From assembly GCF_000974445.1 (NCBI RefSeq), contig NZ_BBOJ01000001.1:434001-498000 (forward strand): a stretch of DNA of 64,000 nt, read 5' to 3'. Each line of letters begins with the position of its first letter. Position 1 is the first letter of the stretch. This document shows positions 38,758-46,451 of this stretch, in pieces. The translations under genes were made by a program, and so were the position numbers. Below the pieces are notes generated by a model, which saw only the letters and a program-made list of their open reading frames with translations, did no database searches and had not been told where the DNA came from. Origin of the DNA: Lentzea aerocolonigenes (GTDB lineage: Bacteria > Actinomycetota > Actinomycetes > Mycobacteriales > Pseudonocardiaceae).

Positions 38758-40557
38758 GTGAACGCCACCATCTGGAGCCTCAGCGCCATCGTCGCCGTTG
38801 CGGCCGTCACGTTCCTGCTCGGGTACGTCGGGTCCCGCAAGGCGAACACCACCCCGGACTTCCTGGTGGCGCGCCGCGCGATCCCCGCGACCCGCAACGC
38901 CGCCGCGATCTCGGGCGAGTACCTGTCCGCGGCGTCGTTCCTCGGCGTGGCCGGGCTCGTGCTCAAGGACGGCGTCGACGCGCTCTGGTACCCGATCGGC
39001 TTCACGGCCGGGTACCTCGCGCTGCTGCTCTTCGTCGCCGCGCCGCTGCGCCGCTCCGGGGCCTACACGTTGCCCGACTTCGCGGAGGCGCGGCTCGGGT
39101 CGGCGAACGTGCGGCACTTCAGCACGTTCTTCGTGGTGTGCATCGGCGTGCTGTACCTGGTGCCGCAGCTGCAGTCGGCCGGTCTGACGCTGACCACGAT
39201 CACCGGCCTGCCGCCGTGGTTCGGCGGCCTGATCGTCACGGCCATCGTGGTGATCAACGTGCTCGGCGGCGGCATGCGCGCGATCACGCTGGTGCAGGCC
39301 TTCCAGTACTGGGGCAAGCTCTTCGCGATCGCCGCGCCCACGTTCGTGCTCTTCGTGGTGTTCCTCGCCTCCCCGCACCGCGGCACGCAGCCGATCAGCG
39401 ACGACGGCGTGATCAGGTTCCCCCAGGCCGAGACGATCACCGTGGCCGAGCAGGTGGTCAAGGTCCGCGTCGACGAGCCGCTGACGTTGAAGGTGCACGG
39501 CCAGATCGACGGCAGGGGCGCCGACGGACCGGTGTTCTGGGGCCGCGGCGTCTACGAGCTGAGCCCCGGCACGCGGATGGAGTTCACGGCGGGCAGCCCG
39601 GTGCCGGTGGTCGAGGGCTCGCCGACGACCAACCACGACTGGACGCGGCCGCAGACCGGCGGCATCTCCGAGCTGCTCAGGACCTACTCGCTGATCTTCG
39701 CGACGTTCCTCGGGACGATGGGCCTGCCGCACGTCCTGGTCCGCTTCTACACCAACCCCGACGGCAAGGCGGCCCGCCGCACGGCACTGCACGTGCTGTA
39801 CCTGCTCGGCCTCTTCTACATCTTCCCGACGGTGCTGGGCGTGCTGTCCCGCCTCTACCTGCCGCAGCTGCTGGTGAACGGGAAGACGGACGCGGCGGTG
39901 CTGATGCTGCCGGAGACGATGGTGCCGAACCTGGGCGGTCAGATCCTCGGCGCGATCGTCGCCGCGGGTGCGTTCGCGGCGTTCCTGTCGACCTCGTCGG
40001 GTCTCGTGGTGTCGGTCGCCGGGGTCGTTTCGACGGACATCATGCCGGGCAAGGTTCGTGACTTCCGGTGGGCAACCGTGTTCACCGGACTCGTCGCAAT
40101 CGGTCTTGCTCTGCTGCTGCCGCGCTCCGATGCGTCACTGACCGTGGCCATGTCGTTCGCGCTCGCGGCGTCGACGTTCTGCCCACTGCTGGTGCTCGGC
40201 ATCTGGTGGCGCGGGCTCACCTGGGTCGGCGCCGTGTGCGGACTCGTGGTCGGCGGCGGCATGGTCATCACCGCTCAGGTCGTGAGCGTCGTCAGCTCCT
40301 ACACCGGCCGCTGGGCGCCCGCGTTCATCACCCAACCTGCGCTGATCACCGTTCCGCTCGCGTTCATGACGATGATCGTGGTGAGCAAGGCGACCCGCCG
40401 ACGGGCGCCGGCGGACGTCAACCAGATCCTGCTGAGGCTGCACGCGCCGGACCCGCTGGGCTTCATCCGCGACCGCGACATCGCCCGGTTCGGCACCGCC
40501 GAGGAGAAGGCCAGGATGGCCGATGATCAGCGCAGGGGAGCTGGTCGGACACGGTGA
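38758..40557 (+). CDS. SSS-family monocarboxylate symporter with extra loop
   Basis: 599 residues and about 13 membrane helices. Motifs of the sodium:solute symporter/ActP group: DFLVARRAIPATRNAAAISGEYLSAASFLGVAG and GTMGLPHVLVRFYTNPDGKAARR. Residues about 205-298 form an extramembrane loop roughly twice as long as in the neighbouring ActP paralogue and predicted to be beta-rich (ETITVAEQVVKVRVDEPLTLKVHGQ). Probable substrates are acetate, pyruvate, lactate or propionate. GTG 38758, one base after the preceding stop, so it is in the operon with the LytTR regulator. Confidence 0.87.
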   Translation: MNATIWSLSAIVAVAAVTFLLGYVGSRKANTTPDFLVARRAIPATRNAAAISGEYLSAASFLGVAGLVLKDGVDALWYPIGFTAGYLALLLFVAAPLRRSGAYTLPDFAEARLGSANVRHFSTFFVVCIGVLYLVPQLQSAGLTLTTITGLPPWFGGLIVTAIVVINVLGGGMRAITLVQAFQYWGKLFAIAAPTFVLFVVFLASPHRGTQPISDDGVIRFPQAETITVAEQVVKVRVDEPLTLKVHGQIDGRGADGPVFWGRGVYELSPGTRMEFTAGSPVPVVEGSPTTNHDWTRPQTGGISELLRTYSLIFATFLGTMGLPHVLVRFYTNPDGKAARRTALHVLYLLGLFYIFPTVLGVLSRLYLPQLLVNGKTDAAVLMLPETMVPNLGGQILGAIVAAGAFAAFLSTSSGLVVSVAGVVSTDIMPGKVRDFRWATVFTGLVAIGLALLLPRSDASLTVAMSFALAASTFCPLLVLGIWWRGLTWVGAVCGLVVGGGMVITAQVVSVVSSYTGRWAPAFITQPALITVPLAFMTMIVVSKATRRRAPADVNQILLRLHAPDPLGFIRDRDIARFGTAEEKARMADDQRRGAGRTR

Positions 40558-40606
40558 GTACACACCGTTTCAAATGGGTGAAAATTGGTCACTCGAATCG
40601 GTGAAC

Positions 40607-40622
40607 GGTGATTGCGGTCACG
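40607..40622. promoter_or_regulatory. Crp/GlxR-type binding-site candidate
   Basis: GGTGA-TTGCGG-TCACG matches TGTGA-N6-TCACA with one mismatch per half. It lies about 200 bp before the DUF485-actP pair in a 259-bp gap (40558-40816). Acetate and monocarboxylate transporter genes of actinobacteria are known GlxR/Crp targets. A looser GTGA-N7-TCAC occurs at about 40578. Confidence 0.4.
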
Positions 40623-40816
40623 CAGAGTGCTGTTCGTCTACGCATACTGACCGTTCGTCGCATCACCCGACTGCTGGGCGCAACGCCTCGAACGGAGCCT
40701 TACCTGAGTGACTCAAGTCTCCATACGGTTCTCGACCAAGAACAGGACCGCACCTGGAGGCGTCACGTGCACGTCACGTTGCTGACACCTACGACGAAAA
40801 CCGCGAGGAGGGGACT

Positions 40817-41164
40817 GTGAGCACTGTTGAGCACACCCCGAGCGAGTCGGCCGATGCCCAGAAGTGGGTCGACGTCCAAGCAAGTGATGACTTCGCGCAG
40901 CTGAAGCACCGGCTGCGGAAGTTCGTGTTCCCGGTCTCCGGGCTGTTCCTCGCGTGGTACCTGCTGTACGTGCTGCTCGCGGACTACGCGCACGGCTTCA
41001 TGGCCACGAAGGTCGTCGGCAACATCAACGTCGGGCTCATCTTCGGCCTGCTGCAGTTCGTGTCCACCTTCGTGATCACGACGCTGTACGTGCGGCACGC
41101 CAACAAGAACCTCGACCCGTTGGCGGAGAAGCTCCGCGGTGAGATCGAGGGAGACGGCAAGTGA
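40817..41164 (+). CDS. DUF485-family accessory membrane protein
   Basis: 115 residues from GTG 40817 with GAGGAGG upstream. The two DUF485 helices (FVFPVSGLFLAWYLLYVLLADYA and INVGLIFGLLQFVSTFVITTLYV) and the RHANKNLDPLAEKLR tail are typical of the YjcH-like protein encoded next to ActP. Its stop overlaps the actP start by 4 bp, so they are translated together. Confidence 0.92.
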   Translation: MSTVEHTPSESADAQKWVDVQASDDFAQLKHRLRKFVFPVSGLFLAWYLLYVLLADYAHGFMATKVVGNINVGLIFGLLQFVSTFVITTLYVRHANKNLDPLAEKLRGEIEGDGK

Positions 41165-42753
41165 ACGAGTCCAGCCCGATCCTCAACATCAGCATCTTCG
41201 GTGTCTTCGTCCTGATCACGCTGTTCGTGGTCATCCGGGCGAGCCGCAACACCAAGACCGCTGCTGACTACCTCGCCGCCGGCCGCGCCTTCACGGGCCC
41301 GCAGAACGGCATCGCGATCGCGGGTGACTACCTCTCCGCGGCCTCGTTCCTCGGCATCGCGGGCGCCATCGCCCTCAACGGCTACGACGGCTTCCTGTAC
41401 TCGATCGGCTTCCTGGTGGCGTGGCTCGTCGCGCTGCTGCTGGTCGCCGAGCTGCTGCGCAACACCGGCAAGTACACGATGGGCGACGTCCTGAGCTTCC
41501 GGATGCGCCAGCGCCCGGTCCGCGCGGCCGCCGCGACGTCCACGATGGCCGTCTCGTTCTTCTACCTGCTCGCCCAGATGGCCGGTGCCGGTGGTCTCGT
41601 CGCCCTGCTGCTCGGCATCACGGGCACCGGTGGCCAGGCCCTGGTCATCGCCGTGGTCGGCGCCCTGATGATCGCCTACGTCCTCATCGGCGGCATGAAG
41701 GGCACCACCTGGGTGCAGATCATCAAGGCGGTCCTGCTGATCGCGGGTGCCGCGATCATGACCGTCTGGGTGCTCGGCAAGTACGGCTTCAACCTCTCGG
41801 GCCTGCTCGGTGCCGCGGTCGACAACGCGCCGAAGGCGGGCGAGAAGCTCCTCGGCCCCGGCCTGCAGTACGGCAAGACCGGCACGAGCAAGCTCGACTT
41901 CCTGTCGCTCGCCCTCGCGCTGGTGCTCGGCACCGCGGGTCTGCCGCACATCCTGATGCGCTTCTACACCGTGCCGACGGCGAAGGAAGCCCGTCGCTCG
42001 GTCGTGTGGGCGATCTGGCTGATCGGCATCTTCTACCTGTTCACGCTGGTCCTGGGCTACGGCGCCGGTGCGCTGGTCGGCCCGGACGCGATCAACAAGG
42101 CGCCCGGCAAGGCCAACTCGGCCGCTCCGCTGCTCGCGCTGGAGCTCGGTGGCCCGATCCTGCTCGGCCTGATCGCGGCGGTCGCCTTCGCGACGATCCT
42201 CGCGGTCGTCGCCGGTCTGACGATCACGGCGTCGGCGTCGTTCGCGCACGACATCTACGCCAACATCATCAAGAAGGGCGCGGAGGAGGACAAGGACTCC
42301 GAGGTCAAGGTCGCCCGCATCACCGCGATCGTGATCGGTCTCGTGTCCATCGGCGGCGGCATCATCGCCAACGGCCAGAACATCGCGTTCCTCGTGGCAC
42401 TGGCCTTCGCGGTCGCGGCCTCGGCGAACCTGCCGACGATCCTCTACTCGCTGTTCTGGAAGAGGTTCAACACCTCGGGCGCGCTGTGGAGCATCTACGG
42501 CGGTCTGGCCGTGACGATCACCCTGATCGTCCTGTCGCCCGCCGTCTCCGGCACGCCGACGTCGATGTTCAAGACCGTCGACTTCCACCTGTTCCCGCTG
42601 TCGAACCCCGGCATCGTCTCGATTCCGGTCGCGTTCCTGCTCGGCTACCTCGGCACGATCCTGTCCAAGGAGAAGGCCGACCCGCTCAAGCAGGCCGAGA
42701 TGGAGGTCCGCTCCCTCACCGGTGCGGGCGCCGAGAAGGCCATCGCGCACTGA
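41161..42753 (+). CDS. actP: Cation/acetate symporter ActP-like
   Basis: 530 residues with 13 membrane helices. Family motifs are complete: DYLAAGRAFTGPQNGIAIAGDYLSAASFLG, GTAGLPHILMRFYTVPTAKEARRS and ASASFAHDIYANI. It imports acetate or other short monocarboxylates with sodium or protons. Overlap with the DUF485 gene, then a clear terminator at 42767-42801. Second of two SSS systems in this region. Confidence 0.92.
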   Translation: MNESSPILNISIFGVFVLITLFVVIRASRNTKTAADYLAAGRAFTGPQNGIAIAGDYLSAASFLGIAGAIALNGYDGFLYSIGFLVAWLVALLLVAELLRNTGKYTMGDVLSFRMRQRPVRAAAATSTMAVSFFYLLAQMAGAGGLVALLLGITGTGGQALVIAVVGALMIAYVLIGGMKGTTWVQIIKAVLLIAGAAIMTVWVLGKYGFNLSGLLGAAVDNAPKAGEKLLGPGLQYGKTGTSKLDFLSLALALVLGTAGLPHILMRFYTVPTAKEARRSVVWAIWLIGIFYLFTLVLGYGAGALVGPDAINKAPGKANSAAPLLALELGGPILLGLIAAVAFATILAVVAGLTITASASFAHDIYANIIKKGAEEDKDSEVKVARITAIVIGLVSIGGGIIANGQNIAFLVALAFAVAASANLPTILYSLFWKRFNTSGALWSIYGGLAVTITLIVLSPAVSGTPTSMFKTVDFHLFPLSNPGIVSIPVAFLLGYLGTILSKEKADPLKQAEMEVRSLTGAGAEKAIAH

Positions 42754-42766
42754 CGTTCCACCTCTT

Positions 42767-42801
42767 CGAACGGGCCGTCCCATTCCGGGGCGGCCCGTTC
42801 G
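42767..42801 (+). terminator. Terminator after actP
   Basis: CGAACGGGCCGTCCC (42767-42781) pairs with 42787-42801 with one T-G mismatch, 5-nt loop. It lies 14 bp after the actP stop. Confidence 0.8.
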
Positions 42802-42810
42802 TCGTTCGTG

Positions 42811-42838
42811 CAACCCTGGCCGGGCTGACCGCGTATTG
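42811..42838 (+). promoter_or_regulatory. ECF-type promoter candidate before a sigma factor gene
   Basis: CAACC (42811-42815), then 16 nt, then CGTAT (42832-42836). The same CAACC/CGT pattern with 15-16 nt spacing precedes the second sigma gene (51717) and the lipoproteins (53229, 53394). Autoregulated ECF promoters have this form. Confidence 0.45.
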
Positions 42839-42871
42839 AACGCGAACGCAGCACGAGCATGGGGGACCGGA

Positions 42872-43366
42872 GTGCGACGAGACGAGGAGTTCTCGGAGTT
42901 CTTCACGAACAGGTTCGACTGGGCACGGCGCACGGCCTACGCGTTGTGCGGTGACTGGTCGGAGGCGGAAGAGCTCGCGCAGAACGCGTTCGTGAAGGCG
43001 TACGCGAAGTGGTCGAGCGTGAGGTGGGAAAGCGCTGACGCGTACGTCCGCACGATCGTGACGCGACTCTTCCTCGACAGCAGGAGGCGGGTGCGCGGCC
43101 GTGAGCACCCGGTCGCCGACGTGCCGGAACGCGGTGTCGGCGGCGGGTTCGGCGAGCACGACTCCCAGCTGCACGATGCGTTGCAACGGGTGCCGCCCAA
43201 GCAGCGAGCCGTGCTCGTGCTGCGTTATGTCCACGACCTGTCCATCGAGCAGACGGCCGCTGAGCTGGGCTGTTCGGAGGGCAACGTCAAGAGCCAGACA
43301 GCCAGGGGGTTGGCGACGCTCCGCGAGGCGTACGGCAGCCCGGTCGACTCGGAGAGTGTTCGATGA
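42872..43366 (+). CDS. SigE-family ECF sigma factor
   Basis: 164 residues from GTG 42872 (VRRDEEFSEFFTNRFDWARRTAYAL), with GGGGA upstream. Region 2 (GDWSEAEELAQNAFVKAYAKW, YVRTIVTRLFLDSRRR) and region 4 (LQRVPPKQRAVLVLRYVHDLSIEQTAAELGCSEGNVKSQTARGLATL) are complete. This is the actinobacterial SigE-family type (about 165-180 residues). The next gene overlaps it and encodes its probable membrane anti-sigma partner. Confidence 0.9.
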   Translation: MRRDEEFSEFFTNRFDWARRTAYALCGDWSEAEELAQNAFVKAYAKWSSVRWESADAYVRTIVTRLFLDSRRRVRGREHPVADVPERGVGGGFGEHDSQLHDALQRVPPKQRAVLVLRYVHDLSIEQTAAELGCSEGNVKSQTARGLATLREAYGSPVDSESVR

Positions 43367-44124
43367 ACGTTGAAGACGAGCTGCGCGGGGCTCTCGACGT
43401 GTCCGCGCCACCAGCCACGACGACGCTGGACGACGTGCTCAGGCGGGGGAGACGGCGGCTGTTCGCCCGGCGTGCGGGAACCGTGCTGAGCACGTTGGCC
43501 GTCGTCGCGGTCGTCGGGATCGGCAGTGTCCTCTGGGTCCAGGACACGCCGACAGCGCCCGTCGGCAACCCCGCGGACTGGCCGCGGGTGTCCGAGACGG
43601 TGAGGAAGCCGCTGTACCACTCCAACACGGCCAACCCGAACGCGGACTGCGGCATCCAGATGCCCGCCGTGCCGATGGACCGCGGTTTCGGTGCGGAACG
43701 GCTCTCCGCCGACCAGCTCCGCACGTGGCGGACCAGGGCGGAGGCCGCGCTGGGCGAGCTGGAGGTGGGCGAGCAGGTGGCAGAGGACGTCCTCCACACC
43801 TACGACCTGAACGTCAGCGGCCTGACCGGCAAGGGCAGCGTGCGGCTTTCCACGGGCAGCTTCACCACCACCCCGTCCGCGGCGGCCGACGAGGCGCTCT
43901 GGGCGACCGGGACCTGCCGCGCACCTCGCCGTGCGGTCGCCCGTGACGGCACGGTGTACCAGCTGTACGACGTGCTGCAAGGAGCTCAGACCCTGCACGT
44001 CTACCGGCCGGACGGTCGCGCCTTCCGGATCGAGCAGATCAACTCTGACCTGACGCGGAATTCGCTGCCGCTGACCGACGACCAGCTCGTGAAGCTCGGG
44101 CCCGCCGTCGCGGCGGTGGCCTAG
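43363..44124 (+). CDS. Membrane-bound probable anti-sigma protein
   Basis: 253 residues, ATG overlapping the sigma stop. Short cytoplasmic part (EDELRGALDVSAPPATTTLDDVLRRGRRRLFARR), one membrane helix (TVLSTLAVVAVVGIGSVLWV) and an extracytoplasmic domain of about 190 residues with two Cys (NADCGIQMP, TGTCRAPRR). No zinc-finger motif, as is common for partners of SigE-family factors. Its outer domain is unlike that of the second anti-sigma protein at 52320. Confidence 0.72.
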   Translation: MNVEDELRGALDVSAPPATTTLDDVLRRGRRRLFARRAGTVLSTLAVVAVVGIGSVLWVQDTPTAPVGNPADWPRVSETVRKPLYHSNTANPNADCGIQMPAVPMDRGFGAERLSADQLRTWRTRAEAALGELEVGEQVAEDVLHTYDLNVSGLTGKGSVRLSTGSFTTTPSAAADEALWATGTCRAPRRAVARDGTVYQLYDVLQGAQTLHVYRPDGRAFRIEQINSDLTRNSLPLTDDQLVKLGPAVAAVA

Positions 44125-44183
44125 GGGGAGGCCGTGCCGGAGGTTCACGTCCGTGCAACCTCCGGCATGGCACCATCTACGGC

Positions 44184-44522
44184 GTGACTGTTCCAAGCGT
44201 GGAGATCGCCGACGTTCCCGCCGTGCTGCCGGAAGGCGCCGTCCTGCTGGACGTGCGCGAGCAGGACGAGTGGGACGCGGGCCATGCGCCCGGCGCGCTG
44301 CACATCCCGATGAGCGAGATCGGTGGCCGTCTCGAAGAGGTGCCGAACGACGTGCAGCTCTACGTCGTGTGCCGTGCCGGTGGCCGCTCCGCCCGCGTGA
44401 CGCAGTACCTCAACCAGAACGGCTGGGAGGCCGTCAACGTCGAGGGCGGCATGCAGCACTGGGACGCGTCCGGCCGCCCGCTCGAAGGTGGCGTCGACGG
44501 CATGGAACCCGAGGTCATCTGA
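44184..44522 (+). CDS. Single-domain rhodanese
   Basis: 112 residues from GTG 44184. The active-site loop is VCRAGGRS (Cys63), preceded by LLDVREQDEWDAGHAPGALHIPM and followed by EGGMQHW, all typical of rhodanese sulfurtransferases. It may donate persulfide sulfur or detoxify cyanide. It is two bases before the next gene, giving a likely two-gene transcript. Confidence 0.93.
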   Translation: MTVPSVEIADVPAVLPEGAVLLDVREQDEWDAGHAPGALHIPMSEIGGRLEEVPNDVQLYVVCRAGGRSARVTQYLNQNGWEAVNVEGGMQHWDASGRPLEGGVDGMEPEVI

Positions 44523-44524
44523 TC

Positions 44525-45430
44525 GTGCAGCCGCTGCAGCCGATGCGCGTGGACTGGGTGGCGACCCCGCCACCCGGTGCGTACCCGCAGCCTTCGCAGC
44601 GGTCGCAGAAGCTGTCGTACGGCGGCCCGCCGAACTACCCGGTCACGCCGCGCTGGGGCTTCCCGCTGCTGGCGTGGCGCTGGCCGACGGCCGTGGCCGG
44701 TGCGGTCGAGCAGGCCGACTCGGTCGACGGTGTGCGCAGGCTGGGCAGGACCGCGCAGAACTCGCTCTGGCTCCTCGCCGCCGTCGCGGTCTGGGGCGCG
44801 TTGTCCGAGATCTGGCGGTACGTGCTGGTCGCGCTGAGCCGGTTCGGCGCGCTCTCGGCCGGTGTGGTCAGCGCGTCGGACGCGATGGTGGTGTCGTCCG
44901 CGGCGATCACGATCACCGGCTGCCTGCTGTCGCTCGTGCTCACCCTGCTGTGGGTGCGGCGCGCGCGGAACGTGGCCGCGACGCTCGTGGGCTACGGACC
45001 GTCCCGCTCGGACGCCGCGGCGCTCGTCGGGCTGCTCGTGCCCGGCATGAACCTCGTCGTGCCCGGTTCGGTGCTCGCCGAGCTCGAACACGCGGTGGCC
45101 CGCAGGCCCGCCGGTGAACGTCCCCGCCCGTCGAAGCTCGTGCGCCGGTGGTGGGGCCTGTGGATGGCGTCGGGGCTGACGTTCGTGATCACCGTCCTGT
45201 GGTCGTTCCGCGACAGCACCCAGGCCCTGGCCGACGGGGTGCTGCTGCACGCGTTCGGTGACCTGCTGCTGGCCGGGGTCGCGGTGGCGACCGCGCTGGT
45301 CGTCCGCCGGATCACCACGCTCCTGCTGCCGGTGGACGCCGCGTCCGTCCGGCTGATGCGCGTGGTCGAGGTCAAGGACGCTCCCGAACCGCCGTTGCGT
45401 CCCGTTCGCGCTTCCGGTTCGCCACGCTGA
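44525..45430 (+). CDS. DUF4328-type membrane protein
   Basis: 301 residues from GTG 44525. A Pro/Gln-rich start is followed by about six membrane helices. WLLAAVAVWGALSEIWRYVLV, LSLVLTLLWVRRARNVA and LVPGMNLVVPGSVLAELEHA resemble the DUF4328 domain found in many actinomycete membrane proteins. Function unknown. Likely co-transcribed with the rhodanese gene (2-bp gap). Confidence 0.75.
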   Translation: MQPLQPMRVDWVATPPPGAYPQPSQRSQKLSYGGPPNYPVTPRWGFPLLAWRWPTAVAGAVEQADSVDGVRRLGRTAQNSLWLLAAVAVWGALSEIWRYVLVALSRFGALSAGVVSASDAMVVSSAAITITGCLLSLVLTLLWVRRARNVAATLVGYGPSRSDAAALVGLLVPGMNLVVPGSVLAELEHAVARRPAGERPRPSKLVRRWWGLWMASGLTFVITVLWSFRDSTQALADGVLLHAFGDLLLAGVAVATALVVRRITTLLLPVDAASVRLMRVVEVKDAPEPPLRPVRASGSPR

Positions 45431-45482
45431 GTTCGCCTGCTAGGACCTTCCGGTGCTCCTCGGGGAGTGCCAGGTTGGGTGG

Positions 45483-46451
45483 ATGCGGACACTCGTCGGG
45501 GCGCTGGTGATCGCAATGGCCGCACCAGGCGCCGCTCAGGCGCACGACAGGGACTTCGACCTCCAGGCACACCGCGGTGGCATCGGCCTCACGGTGGAGA
45601 GCACGCTCAAGGCGTTCGGCAAGGCGCTCGAGCTCGGTGTGACGACGCTGGAGCTCGACCTCCAGATCACCGAGGACGGCCGTGAGGTCATCACCCACGA
45701 CCGCAAGACGAACCCTTCGAAGTGCCTCGACACCGCGCCTGCGTTCCCCGGTGACCCCGAGTTCCCCTACGCGGGCAAGTACGTGAAGGACCTGACGTTC
45801 GCCCAGGTGCGGACGTTGGACTGCGGCAGCACCAGGTGGTCGCAGTACCCGGACCAGGAACTGTCGCCGGGCGCCCGCATGCCCACGCTGGCCGAGCTCT
45901 TCGACCTCGCGCGCAGGCACCGGGCGTGGGGCGTCCGGTTCAACATCGAGACCAAGGTCGAGGCCGCGGCGCCGCACGAGACCGCGCCACGTGAGCAGTT
46001 CGTGCGGCGCGCGGTCCACGAGATCCGCCGCTCGGGCTTCCTGGCGAACGTGACGATCCAGTCGTTCGACTGGGGCACGCTGATGCGGTTGCGCGAGGTC
46101 GAGCCGCGCATCCCGCTGGTGGCGCTGACCCAGCCGGAGTTCCTGCGTCCCGGTTCGCCGTGGACGGGTGGCCTGAACCTGGACGACTTCGGCGGCAGTG
46201 TTGCCCGCGCGGTGAAGAGCTTCGGCGCGAAGGCCCTGTCCCCGGTGCACACGATGACCACGAAGGAACTGGTCACCGAAGCCCGCGGACAGGGCCTCGC
46301 TGTCATCCCGTGGACTGTGAACGAGGAGTCACGGATGCACGAGATGATCGACACCGGGATCGATGGCCTGATCACCGATTACCCGGATCGGTTGCGGAAG
46401 GTGCTGAAGGAGCGAGGTTTCAAGCTCCCGAAGCGATATCCGCGTCGTTAG
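45483..46451 (+). CDS. Secreted glycerophosphodiester phosphodiesterase
   Basis: 322 residues from ATG 45483. A signal peptide (MRTLVGALVIAMAAPGAAQA) precedes the GDPD TIM barrel: QAHRGGIGLTVESTLKAF (catalytic His-Arg), LELDLQITEDGREVITHDR (metal and catalytic residues), FNIETKVE, TIQSFDW and IPWTVNEESRMHEMIDTGIDGLITDYPD. It hydrolyses glycerophosphodiesters outside the cell to glycerol-3-phosphate and an alcohol. A GTG at 45453 is possible but would bury the signal peptide. It converges on the SpaA-like gene with a 4-bp overlap. Confidence 0.92.
   Translation: MRTLVGALVIAMAAPGAAQAHDRDFDLQAHRGGIGLTVESTLKAFGKALELGVTTLELDLQITEDGREVITHDRKTNPSKCLDTAPAFPGDPEFPYAGKYVKDLTFAQVRTLDCGSTRWSQYPDQELSPGARMPTLAELFDLARRHRAWGVRFNIETKVEAAAPHETAPREQFVRRAVHEIRRSGFLANVTIQSFDWGTLMRLREVEPRIPLVALTQPEFLRPGSPWTGGLNLDDFGGSVARAVKSFGAKALSPVHTMTTKELVTEARGQGLAVIPWTVNEESRMHEMIDTGIDGLITDYPDRLRKVLKERGFKLPKRYPRR

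Noticed and set aside
40984-42933. 649-codon minus-strand frame opposite actP
   Set aside because: Low-complexity Arg/Asp/Glu/Gly composition; actP on the plus strand is unmistakable.
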